Positions 34,046 to 43,400 of a DNA stretch of 64,000 nt are shown here, one piece after another. The notes under the pieces are model-generated. The model saw only the letters and a program-made list of their open reading frames with translations, had not been told where the DNA came from and did no database searches. Positions within the stretch are counted from its first letter, which is position 1. Every line of letters begins with the position of its first letter. The DNA is taken from the NCBI GenBank assembly GCA_023511295.1, contig JAIMBT010000017.1, positions 1-64,000 on the forward strand, in the 5' to 3' direction. Source of the stretch: Alicyclobacillus sp. (GTDB taxonomy: Bacteria > Bacillota > Bacilli > Alicyclobacillales > Alicyclobacillaceae). Position numbers and translations under genes: made by a program.

Positions 34046-34786
34046 ATGGAGAAGACAATCGGTGTGCTCGGCGGCATGGGGCCGCTCGCGACCGTTGACA
34101 TGATGCACAAGATTATCCTGAACGACCCCGCGCCGACCGACCAGGCGCACCTGCATGTGATTGTGGACTGTGACCCGAAGATTCCCGACCGGACAGCGGC
34201 TATCCTGGAGGGCGGTGCGGACCCGGTCCCGCGCATGGTCGCGTCCGCCCGCCGGCTCGTGCAGGCGGGGGCGGATGTCATCGTGATGGCCTGTAACACG
34301 GCGCATTACTTCTATGACCAGGTGCAAGCATCGATCCCGGTCCCCATCCTCCACATGCAGCGGGAGGCGGCCGCGTTCGCGGTGCGGGCGGGTTACCGAA
34401 AGCTCGGCTTGCTCGCGTCGACCGGTACGGTCCGTACGGGGCTGTACCAAGCGTGTTTCCACACCTTCGGCGTGGACATCGTCACGCCGGACGATGCGCT
34501 GCAGGCGTCGGTGATGCAAGGGATTCGCGCGGTCAAGGCCGGGGACTTGGACCGTGGGGCTGCGGCCTTCCAGGCGGCCGGACAAGCCTTGCTCGCTGCC
34601 GGGGCGGAGGCGGTCATCGCGGGGTGCACCGAGATCCCGATTGTGTTGCGGTCGGGGCCGGAGCTCTGCGTGATGGACCCGACGGAGGTCACGGCGCAGG
34701 CAGCCGTCCGCTGGGCGGCGACAGGCGGTGGATTCGCTGAGGCGGCGGTCGCGTTGGCGGCGGGAGACGCGAGGGGGGCCGATTGA
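34046..34786 (+). CDS. Aspartate/glutamate racemase family protein
   Basis: 246 aa, ATG at 34046 with GAGGAG at 34032-34037. Both catalytic cysteines are present: C83 in VMACNTAHYFYD and C194 in IAGCTEIPIVL. The N-terminus TIGVLGGMGPLATVDMMHKI is typical of aspartate racemases (YgeA/RacX group). It interconverts D- and L-aspartate (or glutamate) without a cofactor. Position right behind aspA suggests supply of L-aspartate from D-aspartate for aspartase, or the reverse. The stop overlaps the start of the next small frame (TGATG). Confidence 0.9.
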   Translation: MEKTIGVLGGMGPLATVDMMHKIILNDPAPTDQAHLHVIVDCDPKIPDRTAAILEGGADPVPRMVASARRLVQAGADVIVMACNTAHYFYDQVQASIPVPILHMQREAAAFAVRAGYRKLGLLASTGTVRTGLYQACFHTFGVDIVTPDDALQASVMQGIRAVKAGDLDRGAAAFQAAGQALLAAGAEAVIAGCTEIPIVLRSGPELCVMDPTEVTAQAAVRWAATGGGFAEAAVALAAGDARGAD

Positions 34787-34998
34787 TGCGCTGGACGGAC
34801 CTCGACACCCCGGCGGTGGTGGTCAACGACGAGGTGGTGCAGGCGAACCGGTCGACTGACTTGCGGATTGGCGACAAGGTGCGGATTTTGCCGGCGCACG
34901 TCTGTGTGATGATGAATATGTGCCGCACGGTGTACCTCGAGCAGGGCGGCAAGGTGACGAGCGAGCTGGCCGTCGACGCGCACTGGGCCAGCCGGTAG
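34786..34998 (+). pseudogene. Collapsed D-threonine aldolase/D-serine dehydratase-like gene (central part missing)
   Basis: 70 aa, ATG at 34786 overlapping the racemase stop. The N-terminus LDTPAVVVNDEVVQAN looks like the first strand and helix of alanine-racemase-fold D-threonine aldolases. It runs straight into LRIGDKVRILPAHVCVMMNM and YLEQGGKVTSELAV, the C-terminal zinc-binding His-x-Cys end of the same family. About 300 central residues, including the PLP lysine, are absent. The most economical reading is an in-frame internal deletion of a former full-length gene. The frame is still intact and coupled to the racemase, so a small protein may be made. Assignment rests on pattern recognition without alignment. 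Confidence 0.6.
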
Positions 34999-35097
34999 CG
35001 GCGCGGCTCGGCCGCGGTTCGTGCACCTGCGAGTCCGTCGCGAAGCGACGGAGCTGCGTCGAGTGGCATCAGTCGAGTTGCATGAGGACGGTCGAAG
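34999..35097 (+). other. 3' region of the aspartase operon with a perfect hairpin
   Basis: Contains TCCGTCGC-GAA-GCGACGGA (35034-35052), an 8-bp stem with a GAA triloop, upstream of the terminator. No gene is supported. Confidence 0.5.
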
Positions 35098-35124
35098 GCA
35101 CGCGGATAGCCCGCGTGCTTTTTT
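35098..35124 (+). terminator. Strong intrinsic terminator of the aspartase operon
   Basis: GCACGCGG (35098-35105) and CCGCGTGC (35111-35118) form a perfect 8-bp stem with loop ATAGC, followed directly by six T (35119-35124). It separates the aspartase operon from the lipid-synthase operon. Confidence 0.9.
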
Positions 35125-35180
35125 GCGTGCCTCCGGGTTCGTCTTGCGACCGTTCGTCCACCTTGTCGACGTTCGTCGAT

Positions 35181-35218
35181 TTGGGACATCTGGCACGAAA
35201 GGTGGGACGGTTGGGACA
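35181..35218 (+). repeat. TTGGGACA direct repeat upstream of the lipid-synthase operon
   Basis: TTGGGACA at 35181-35188 and 35211-35218, start to start exactly 30 bp, with a related GTGGGACG between. Such helically phased repeats often bind regulators. No convincing promoter was identified within 35125-35346. Confidence 0.35.
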
Positions 35219-35346
35219 CGCGGAGCCAATAGAATAAACGACGGGAAGCGACAGGAAGGCTCCTGAATGGCCAGCCGGCGAGGCAGGGGTGCCCATCGGT
35301 TGTCCATGACACGCGAAGCGACCTGCGGATGAGGGGGGACCGGACC

Positions 35347-36672
35347 GTGAGCAGAGGCAGTTCACGGGATACGCCATCGGTGGGAAAGCGGAGCGCCTGG
35401 GTCTACTTCACCCGGTCGCTCGTGTTCAACGGACTGGAAAACATCGTCCCCCAAGCGTTTCTTCTTCGCTGGGCCACGGGTAACCGGGACGTGCTGCTGA
35501 TGTCGTGTCTGGCGGCGTCTTCCCTGTCCGCTATCGCCGGTGCGCTGTTGTCGGCACGGGTTGGCCGATTTCTGGACAAGTCGTCGAGAGGAATCCGGAA
35601 CAGCCTGCTGTTGGTCCTGCTGCTCGGCATGTCTGCAGGCTGGATTCTTATGTTCGCGGTCCGGCACTACGCGGTGTTTCTCGTGCTGACGTGCGTCGTC
35701 GCCGTGGGGGTCGAGCTGGTGTTCAACGTCATGGACAATCGATACGTTCACGCTCAGTCTGGCGCGGCATTGGACGAGCATCTGGGTCGAGCCACCGTCT
35801 CTCAAATGATGGCAATCACCGTCGGGCCATTCTACTTCGCATTGTTTCAGGGATTCCGCGTGAACGCCATTGTTCTGACCGTGCTGTGCGTCGGGTTGGT
35901 GCTCACCGTTCTGACGACCTATCGGCCGTTGCGAGGCGACCGCGTGCAGGGCGGCGGTTGGCGGCGCGAACGCAACTGGAGGCGGCCGAATTTGCGGCGA
36001 ACGGATGTCCTGTTTCTCACCTTCAGTTGCGCGATGTTCTGTTCATCGGTGGTGATGGCGTCCAACTGCATCTATATCCTGAAAGAGTTTTATCGCGTTG
36101 GCAACGCCGTTCAACTGGGTGGCATCGCGATTGGCTGCAGCAGTGTGGTCGGTATCTTCGCCATCGCGGTATACCGTTTCACCTCCACACGTCGCGCGCA
36201 CACAAACCCGTCGCCGACTCCGGGCGTACTCCGGTCAGGGGTCTTTGAGACCGCGCTGTACCTGTTTGCGGTCGTCATGCTCCTCGTCAAAGCGGTTCCG
36301 GCGTACTGGTACTTCTTGACCTTGGCCTGCCTGGCTGGATGTGCCTACGGTCTCTTCCAGCTGACTTCACGTCAGTACGCGAGTTCCCGCATCTCGCAGG
36401 CCGGCAGTGAACAGGTCTTGACCTGGTTCAACCTGCTGCAGAGTGTGGCTTCCCTCGCTGGTTTTCTGACAGGTTTGGTGGTTTCTCTCCTGTCGGTATG
36501 GCTGCACGCCTCCTACACCCTGATGGTCATCGGGACCATGGCGCTGTACGTGCTGGTGGCTTTGGTGGCGCTGGCCCTACTGGGTCTCCACCGTACCGGC
36601 CGCGACTCGGTGGGGCCAGGGCAGTGGAACGCGCGCCCTGCACAGACTGAAGGGAGTGATACGCTTGTCTGA
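35347..36672 (+). CDS. Major facilitator superfamily transporter
   Basis: 441 aa from a GTG at 35347 (AGGGGGG 8 nt upstream); an ATG at 35329 is the alternative. About 12 hydrophobic helices with a cytoplasmic basic loop after helix 6 (RGDRVQGGGWRRERNWRRPN). MFS motif A-like sequence ARVGRFLDKSSRGIRN lies between helices 2 and 3. It is the first gene of the lipid-synthase operon and its stop overlaps the synthase start, so it is translationally coupled. A role in export of the lipid product or import of a precursor is possible; the sequence does not decide. Confidence 0.85.
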   Translation: MSRGSSRDTPSVGKRSAWVYFTRSLVFNGLENIVPQAFLLRWATGNRDVLLMSCLAASSLSAIAGALLSARVGRFLDKSSRGIRNSLLLVLLLGMSAGWILMFAVRHYAVFLVLTCVVAVGVELVFNVMDNRYVHAQSGAALDEHLGRATVSQMMAITVGPFYFALFQGFRVNAIVLTVLCVGLVLTVLTTYRPLRGDRVQGGGWRRERNWRRPNLRRTDVLFLTFSCAMFCSSVVMASNCIYILKEFYRVGNAVQLGGIAIGCSSVVGIFAIAVYRFTSTRRAHTNPSPTPGVLRSGVFETALYLFAVVMLLVKAVPAYWYFLTLACLAGCAYGLFQLTSRQYASSRISQAGSEQVLTWFNLLQSVASLAGFLTGLVVSLLSVWLHASYTLMVIGTMALYVLVALVALALLGLHRTGRDSVGPGQWNARPAQTEGSDTLV

Positions 36673-39600
36673 GTTTCCACACGTCCCGATTGCCGTCGTC
36701 GGATTTTCCGCGCTCTTTCCCGGCTCTCCGGATACGCCGGGGTTTTGGAAGAGTATTGTCCAGGGGCGTGACTTGGTTACGGAGGTCCCTCCGTCCCATT
36801 GGTTAGTGGACGACTATTTCGATCCCAATCCCGGCACGCAAGATAAAACGTACGCGAAGCGCGGGGCGTTTTTGTCGCCGGTGGAGTTTCCGGTTCTCGA
36901 TTTCGGCATCCCGCCCAGTGCCATCCCGCACACCGACACGGCGCAGTTGCTGGCGTTGCTGGTGGCCAAACGGGCATTCGATGAAGCGACGAGGGGGGCG
37001 AGTGTGGAGGTCGACCGAGATCGGATTGGTGTGATTCTCGGGTCCATTGGCGCGACCGAATTGTTCACAGAGATGTCGAGTCGCCTTCAGCGGCCGCTGT
37101 GGGCGGATGCCTTGCGGGCCTGCGCCATTCCCGACGATGAGATTGAAGAGATCTGCGACGCCATTGCCGATTGCTATGCGCCGTGGAGTGAGAGCACGTT
37201 TCCGGGGTTGCTGAGCAACGTGGTGGCGGGGAGGATTGCGAACCGCCTCAACCTCGGCGGCGAGAATTTCACGGTGGACGCGGCCTGCGCGAGTTCGCTG
37301 GCCGCGGTGGAGATGGCGGTGCGCGCGCTCGAGAGCGGCTCCGCAGACCTGATGCTCACCGGCGGCGTGGATGCGCTGAACACTATCTTCACGTTCACGT
37401 GCTTCACGAAGACGCCGGCTCTGTCCCCCACCGGAGACAGCCGACCGTTTTCCGACCAGGCGGACGGGACCATCCTCGGCGAAGGGGTCGGGGTGTTGGC
37501 CCTCAAGCGGTTGGCGGACGCCGAGCGGGACGGCAACGCCATCTACGCGGTGATTCGGGGCATCGGGTCGTCTTCCGACGGCCGGGCGAAGAGTGTGTAT
37601 GCCCCCCATGCCAAGGGGCAGGCGAAGGCGCTGCGCCGGGCGTACGAGATGGCCGGATACGCCCCGCGTACGGTGGAGTTGGTCGAGGGGCATGGGACGG
37701 CGACGGCTGCCGGGGATGCGGCGGAAGTCGAAGCGTTGCGGGAAGTGTTCGAGGCGGACGGCGCGCCTTCGCAGGCGTGGTGTGCGTTGGGGTCGGTGAA
37801 GTCGCAGATTGGGCATACCAAGGCGGCAGCAGGGGCGGCCGGGTTGTTCAAGGCCGTGATGGCGCTGCACCACAAAGTCTTGCCGCCGACGATAAAGGTG
37901 GAGCGCCCGAACCCGGAGCTGAAGCTGGAGGAGAGTGCGTTTTACCTGAACACGGAGGCGAGGCCGTGGATTCGCGCGAAGGGCCAACCGCGGCGCGCAT
38001 CGGTGAGTTCGTTTGGATTTGGGGGCAGCAACTACCACGTGACCTTGGAGGAGTACCAGGGTCCCAAGCGTCCTGGGAAGCTGCGGACGAGCGGGGTGGA
38101 ACTGGTACTGGTGAGCGGGGCGAGCGCGGGCGAGGTGGTGGAACGGAGTCAGGGACTACTGGCAGACCTTGCGGCGGGGGCGACACTCGTCGAGTTGGCG
38201 AGACAGACGCAGCTAGCGTGGGACCATGCCAAGCCGGCGCGCCTCGCTGTGCTGGCGGCCGATGAAGCCGAGCTCGGGGAGCGCTTGCAGCACGCGATTT
38301 CGCACATCCAGGCCGAACCAGAGCGGAGCATCCGCCAGATGAACCGGCTGCATTACGCGGTGGGCAGGGAGCCGGGGAAGGTGGCGTTCCTGTTTCCGGG
38401 GCAGGGGAGCCAGTATATCGGGATGGGCGCCGACTTGGCGATGACGTTTGAGGCGGCGCGGGCGGTGTGGGATGAGGCTGCAGAGGTGGAGATTGAGGAT
38501 GGGCTTCGGGTTCACGACGTGGTGTTTCCACAGCCGGTGTTCATCGAGGCGGCGCGCCGGGCGCAGCAGGAGCGGTTGACGCGGACGGAGTGGGCGCAGC
38601 CGTGTATCGCGGTGGCGAGTATGGCGGGCTTGGCAGTTCTCCGGTCCTTGAACATTCAGCCCGACTGCGTGGCGGGCCACAGCTTCGGGGAAACCACCAG
38701 CCTGTATGCAGCGGGGGTGTGGGATATCGCCTCCACCATTCAGATTTGTCGCGGTGTGGCCCGGCTCGCGAAGGATACCGCTCCTGGCGCGATGGCCGCC
38801 GTCTTCAGCCGGGCCGATGTGGACGAATTGAGCCCGCTGTTTGAAGCGTGCGGGGTCGCCGTTGCGAACTACAACTCTCGGAAGCAGTGCGTCATCACCG
38901 GCCAGCCGCAACAAATCGAACAATTGAAGGAGCGGCTGCCGGCCAAAACACGGCTCCAGTCCATTCCGGTCGACGTCGCGTTCCACTCCCCAGCAGCGGA
39001 ACCGATTGTGCCGCCATTTCGCGAAATGCTCCGGGCGTATACGGCCCGCATGCCGAGGGTGGACGTGTACTCCTGCCTAACGGGCGAGAAGTATACGGCG
39101 GAGACCAGCGAAGCGGTGCTGAATCAATACGTGCAGGTCGCAGCCCGTCCGGTGCGGTACGCGCAACAGGTTGCTGCGATGTACCGCGACGGTGTGCGAA
39201 CGTTTATCGAAGTCGGTCCTGGGTCTGTGCTCGCCGGCATCACGGAACAGTGTCTGGACGGCAAGGAGGCCACCGTCGCCAGCCTGGACCGCAACGGCTC
39301 CCGGGGGCTCACGGGTCTGTGGAATGCGCTGGCCCAGTTAGCGGTTGCCGGCGTACCGTTGCGCCTTGCGGGCATATGGAGTGAGTTCGGTGACCCGGAA
39401 GGGACGACCTCATCTACGTCTCTCAACAGCTCGAATGGCCCGCGCGTGATGATCTCTGGCGCCAATAGTGGCCGCCCTTATCCCGCCGCGTTTCTGGAAG
39501 AACCAGATGCAACGACGACGCCAGAGCCGTCCACCGAGCGCGATGCTCGAAGTGGGCCACCGGAACCGAAAGTGCCTACTCAGCTGGTCGGCTCTCGCGA

Positions 39601-40402
39601 GTCCGTGCCGTTTCGCGTCCCAGAGGTCTCCCAACCACAGGTTGATACCTTGCAACATCTCGCATTGGAAGAAGGAGGACAAACCGTGAATCAGCTGAAC
39701 GCCTCGATGAGCGACAGACTTCTCATCCTGCAGGAACTGCAGCGGCATATGACGGAAGCGCACATTTCCTATCAAAAGACGATGGCCGAGGTACACGAAA
39801 CGTATTTGCGGCTATGCGACCTCGCCATCCGTCAAGCGGCCAACACGCAGACCGATATCGTCCTCGAACCGGAGCGGTCTGCCGTTCCAGCAGTTGCGAT
39901 GGCCGCCCCGTCGCTCCCCGTTCCATCGTTCCCGGTCCCGCGCTTGGATGACCGGGGCCCCACCTGGCAGGAATCGAACGCAAAGGAGGCGGCGCCTGCG
40001 TTGGAGGTGGCCGAGACGGCGCGGAGTGCAGATGTGTGGCCTTCGGTCGAGCACCAGGCCACCGCGGCAAACCCGCCAGTAGAAGTCAGCCAGATAAACG
40101 GAGCGCACGAGACGAGTGTGAGCCCGCAAAGTCCGTCTGCCGACATTGCGGCCGTGTTTCTCGATATCGTCGCGGAGAAGACGGGGTATCCGCGAGACAT
40201 CCTGGAACTTGACATGGACATGGAAGGGGACCTCGGGATTGACTCCATCAAACGCGTGGAGATTCTATCGGCGGTTCAAGACCGGGTGCCGACGTTGCCG
40301 GAGATTTCGTTGAGCGAGCTGGCCACCCTCGGCACGCTTCGACAGGTGATTGCGTACGTTCAGCAGGCCGAAACGACAGCCGCTGGGGCCGACGGACGAT
40401 GA
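36665..40402 (+). CDS. PUFA-synthase-like polyketide synthase, KS-AT-ACP (PfaA-like)
   Basis: 1245 aa from a TTG at 36665, 8 nt after AAGGGAG; a GTG at 36656 abuts the ribosome site. Order: ketosynthase (1-450) with active Cys208 in VDAACASSLAAVE and the His motifs EGHGTATAAGD and QIGHTKAAAG; acyltransferase (565-850) with FPGQGSQYIGMGA, Ser673 in GHSFGE and AFHSP; a linker with SGANSGRPYP; a helical stretch (about 1010-1060, HMTEAHISYQKTMAEVHETY); one acyl carrier domain with Ser1194 in DLGIDSIKRVEIL. The DSIKRVEIL motif is the PUFA-synthase type. PfaA proteins normally carry several ACPs and a KR; here there is one ACP and no KR. Residues 199-604 are encoded by a tract identical to the next gene. 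Confidence 0.92.
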   Translation: MSEFPHVPIAVVGFSALFPGSPDTPGFWKSIVQGRDLVTEVPPSHWLVDDYFDPNPGTQDKTYAKRGAFLSPVEFPVLDFGIPPSAIPHTDTAQLLALLVAKRAFDEATRGASVEVDRDRIGVILGSIGATELFTEMSSRLQRPLWADALRACAIPDDEIEEICDAIADCYAPWSESTFPGLLSNVVAGRIANRLNLGGENFTVDAACASSLAAVEMAVRALESGSADLMLTGGVDALNTIFTFTCFTKTPALSPTGDSRPFSDQADGTILGEGVGVLALKRLADAERDGNAIYAVIRGIGSSSDGRAKSVYAPHAKGQAKALRRAYEMAGYAPRTVELVEGHGTATAAGDAAEVEALREVFEADGAPSQAWCALGSVKSQIGHTKAAAGAAGLFKAVMALHHKVLPPTIKVERPNPELKLEESAFYLNTEARPWIRAKGQPRRASVSSFGFGGSNYHVTLEEYQGPKRPGKLRTSGVELVLVSGASAGEVVERSQGLLADLAAGATLVELARQTQLAWDHAKPARLAVLAADEAELGERLQHAISHIQAEPERSIRQMNRLHYAVGREPGKVAFLFPGQGSQYIGMGADLAMTFEAARAVWDEAAEVEIEDGLRVHDVVFPQPVFIEAARRAQQERLTRTEWAQPCIAVASMAGLAVLRSLNIQPDCVAGHSFGETTSLYAAGVWDIASTIQICRGVARLAKDTAPGAMAAVFSRADVDELSPLFEACGVAVANYNSRKQCVITGQPQQIEQLKERLPAKTRLQSIPVDVAFHSPAAEPIVPPFREMLRAYTARMPRVDVYSCLTGEKYTAETSEAVLNQYVQVAARPVRYAQQVAAMYRDGVRTFIEVGPGSVLAGITEQCLDGKEATVASLDRNGSRGLTGLWNALAQLAVAGVPLRLAGIWSEFGDPEGTTSSTSLNSSNGPRVMISGANSGRPYPAAFLEEPDATTTPEPSTERDARSGPPEPKVPTQLVGSRESVPFRVPEVSQPQVDTLQHLALEEGGQTVNQLNASMSDRLLILQELQRHMTEAHISYQKTMAEVHETYLRLCDLAIRQAANTQTDIVLEPERSAVPAVAMAAPSLPVPSFPVPRLDDRGPTWQESNAKEAAPALEVAETARSADVWPSVEHQATAANPPVEVSQINGAHETSVSPQSPSADIAAVFLDIVAEKTGYPRDILELDMDMEGDLGIDSIKRVEILSAVQDRVPTLPEISLSELATLGTLRQVIAYVQQAETTAAGADGR
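37259..38477 (+). repeat. 1219-bp perfect direct repeat, copy A
   Basis: Identical base for base to 41039-42257 (offset 3780), covering the KS active site through the start of the AT domain. Similarity continues with scattered mismatches to 37191 on the left and about 38690 on the right, then stops abruptly. Confidence 0.97.
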
Positions 40403-40435
40403 GTCGGTCCGTTATCAGAGCGGAGAGGAGGGGCG

Positions 40436-43400
40436 ATGGTGTCCGCGCAACGTATGGCGATTGCGGTTGTCGGGTATGAGACCCTGTTTCCTGGTTCCAC
40501 CAACCGAACTGGGTTCTGGCGGGACATCCTGGCGGGCCGCGACTGTATCACGGATGTTCCGCCCTCCCACTGGTTGTTGGACGATTATTACGATGCCAAT
40601 CCAGGCACAGAGGACAAAACGTATGGCCGCCGGGGCGGGTTCATACCGTCCGTACCATTTTCCACGCTGGAATTCGGGATGCCGCCGAACGTCCTTCGTC
40701 ACACCGACACGACGCAACTGCTCGCGCTGCTACTCGCCAAACAGGTCCTGAGCGAAGCCTTGGGGGAGGACGTTGCTGCACAGGAATTCCCGGAACTCGA
40801 CAGGGTCGGCGTGATACTCGGCGTCGCTTCCGGGACCCAACTTGCCTCCGACATGGTCGGGCGGATTGGCCGGCCCATCTGGCAGCGGGTCCTGCGTCAG
40901 CGCGGGTTTACGGAAGCGCGCGTACGCGCGATTTGCGATGCGATGGAAGCCCGGTTCACCCCGTGGAGTGAGAGCACGTTTCCGGGGTTGCTGAGCAACG
41001 TGGTGGCGGGAAGAATCGCGAACCGCCTCAACCTCGGTGGCGAGAATTTCACGGTGGACGCGGCCTGCGCGAGTTCGCTGGCCGCGGTGGAGATGGCGGT
41101 GCGCGCGCTCGAGAGCGGCTCCGCAGACCTGATGCTCACCGGCGGCGTGGATGCGCTGAACACTATCTTCACGTTCACGTGCTTCACGAAGACGCCGGCT
41201 CTGTCCCCCACCGGAGACAGCCGACCGTTTTCCGACCAGGCGGACGGGACCATCCTCGGCGAAGGGGTCGGGGTGTTGGCCCTCAAGCGGTTGGCGGACG
41301 CCGAGCGGGACGGCAACGCCATCTACGCGGTGATTCGGGGCATCGGGTCGTCTTCCGACGGCCGGGCGAAGAGTGTGTATGCCCCCCATGCCAAGGGGCA
41401 GGCGAAGGCGCTGCGCCGGGCGTACGAGATGGCCGGATACGCCCCGCGTACGGTGGAGTTGGTCGAGGGGCATGGGACGGCGACGGCTGCCGGGGATGCG
41501 GCGGAAGTCGAAGCGTTGCGGGAAGTGTTCGAGGCGGACGGCGCGCCTTCGCAGGCGTGGTGTGCGTTGGGGTCGGTGAAGTCGCAGATTGGGCATACCA
41601 AGGCGGCAGCAGGGGCGGCCGGGTTGTTCAAGGCCGTGATGGCGCTGCACCACAAAGTCTTGCCGCCGACGATAAAGGTGGAGCGCCCGAACCCGGAGCT
41701 GAAGCTGGAGGAGAGTGCGTTTTACCTGAACACGGAGGCGAGGCCGTGGATTCGCGCGAAGGGCCAACCGCGGCGCGCATCGGTGAGTTCGTTTGGATTT
41801 GGGGGCAGCAACTACCACGTGACCTTGGAGGAGTACCAGGGTCCCAAGCGTCCTGGGAAGCTGCGGACGAGCGGGGTGGAACTGGTACTGGTGAGCGGGG
41901 CGAGCGCGGGCGAGGTGGTGGAACGGAGTCAGGGACTACTGGCAGACCTTGCGGCGGGGGCGACACTCGTCGAGTTGGCGAGACAGACGCAGCTAGCGTG
42001 GGACCATGCCAAGCCGGCGCGCCTCGCTGTGCTGGCGGCCGATGAAGCCGAGCTCGGGGAGCGCTTGCAGCACGCGATTTCGCACATCCAGGCCGAACCA
42101 GAGCGGAGCATCCGCCAGATGAACCGGCTGCATTACGCGGTGGGCAGGGAGCCGGGGAAGGTGGCGTTCCTGTTTCCGGGGCAGGGGAGCCAGTATATCG
42201 GGATGGGCGCCGACTTGGCGATGACGTTTGAGGCGGCGCGGGCGGTGTGGGATGAGGTCGCAGAGGTGGAGATTGAGGAGGGGCTTCGGGTCCACGACGT
42301 GGTGTTTCCGCAGCCGGTGTTCACCGCGGAGGGGCGCCGGGCGCAGCAGGAGCGGTTGACGCGGACGGAGTGGGCGCAACCGTGTATCGCGGCGGCGAGT
42401 ATGGCGGGGTTGGCGGTGCTCCGGTCCTTGAACATTCAGCCGGACTGCGTGGCGGGCCACAGCTTTGGCGAATTGACCGCACTTCACGCCGCGGGTGCGA
42501 TGGATGCGCGAACCCTGATTGCGCTTGCACGGCACCGGGGGGAACGGATGGCTGCGGCATCTGACACTCCAGGCGCCATGTTCAGCGTGTTTGCGCGGGA
42601 ATCCGCGTTTGCGGACCTGATGCGCGACCTGCCGGTTGTCGTGGCGAACCGCAACGCGCCGGAACAGGTGGTCGTCGGCGGGCCTCTGGACGACATGCTC
42701 GAGTTGGAACGGCGTCTGACCAAAGCGGGCATTCGCTCTACTCGCCTCAACGTATCCACGGCGTTTCACTCGCCGCTGGTCGCGGCAGCAGCAGACGACC
42801 TTGCGGAGACGCTTTCGAAGATGAAGGTGTCGCGTCCCACCATACCGGTCATTTCGAACACGTATGCCAGACCGTATCCCGCAACGGTCGCTCAAATCAA
42901 GCGTCAGATAGCGCAACAACTGGCGAAGCCGGTCCTGTTTCAAGCTCAAATCGACGCGATGTACGACCAGGGTGTGCGCACCTTCATCGAAGTGGGACCG
43001 GGATCTACCCTGGCAGGGCTCACCACACAATGCTTGGTTGAGCGCAGCGCCGTGGTCGTGAGTCTCGATAAGCGCGGCCAGCGGTTGAACGGTTTCTGGA
43101 ACGGGTTGGCACAGTTGGCCGTCGCGGGCCTCCCGATGGATTTCTCTGCAATGTGGCAGGAGTTCCAGGAAATCCGAGCGCAGGCACCTGCAAAGGGCGA
43201 AGCGGCCAGGGGTGCCGTGGTGATGTTGAACGGATCGAACGTCGGGAAGCCGTATCCCCGCATCCGTCCGAATGGGCCGGCGCTTCGGCCGGCTGAACAG
43301 CCGGGCACCGCTGCGCCCCAGCCGACCCTCGATAGAGGGGTCGTGACCCTGGTGCCGGTGCGGCCCGGCGGGACGTCCATCCTCGACGGCTTTCCGCGGC

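Noticed and set aside
37259-42257. Long repeat as an insertion sequence or transposon
   Set aside because: The repeat is entirely coding sequence of KS and AT domains, has no terminal inverted repeats or transposase, and stays in frame in both genes.
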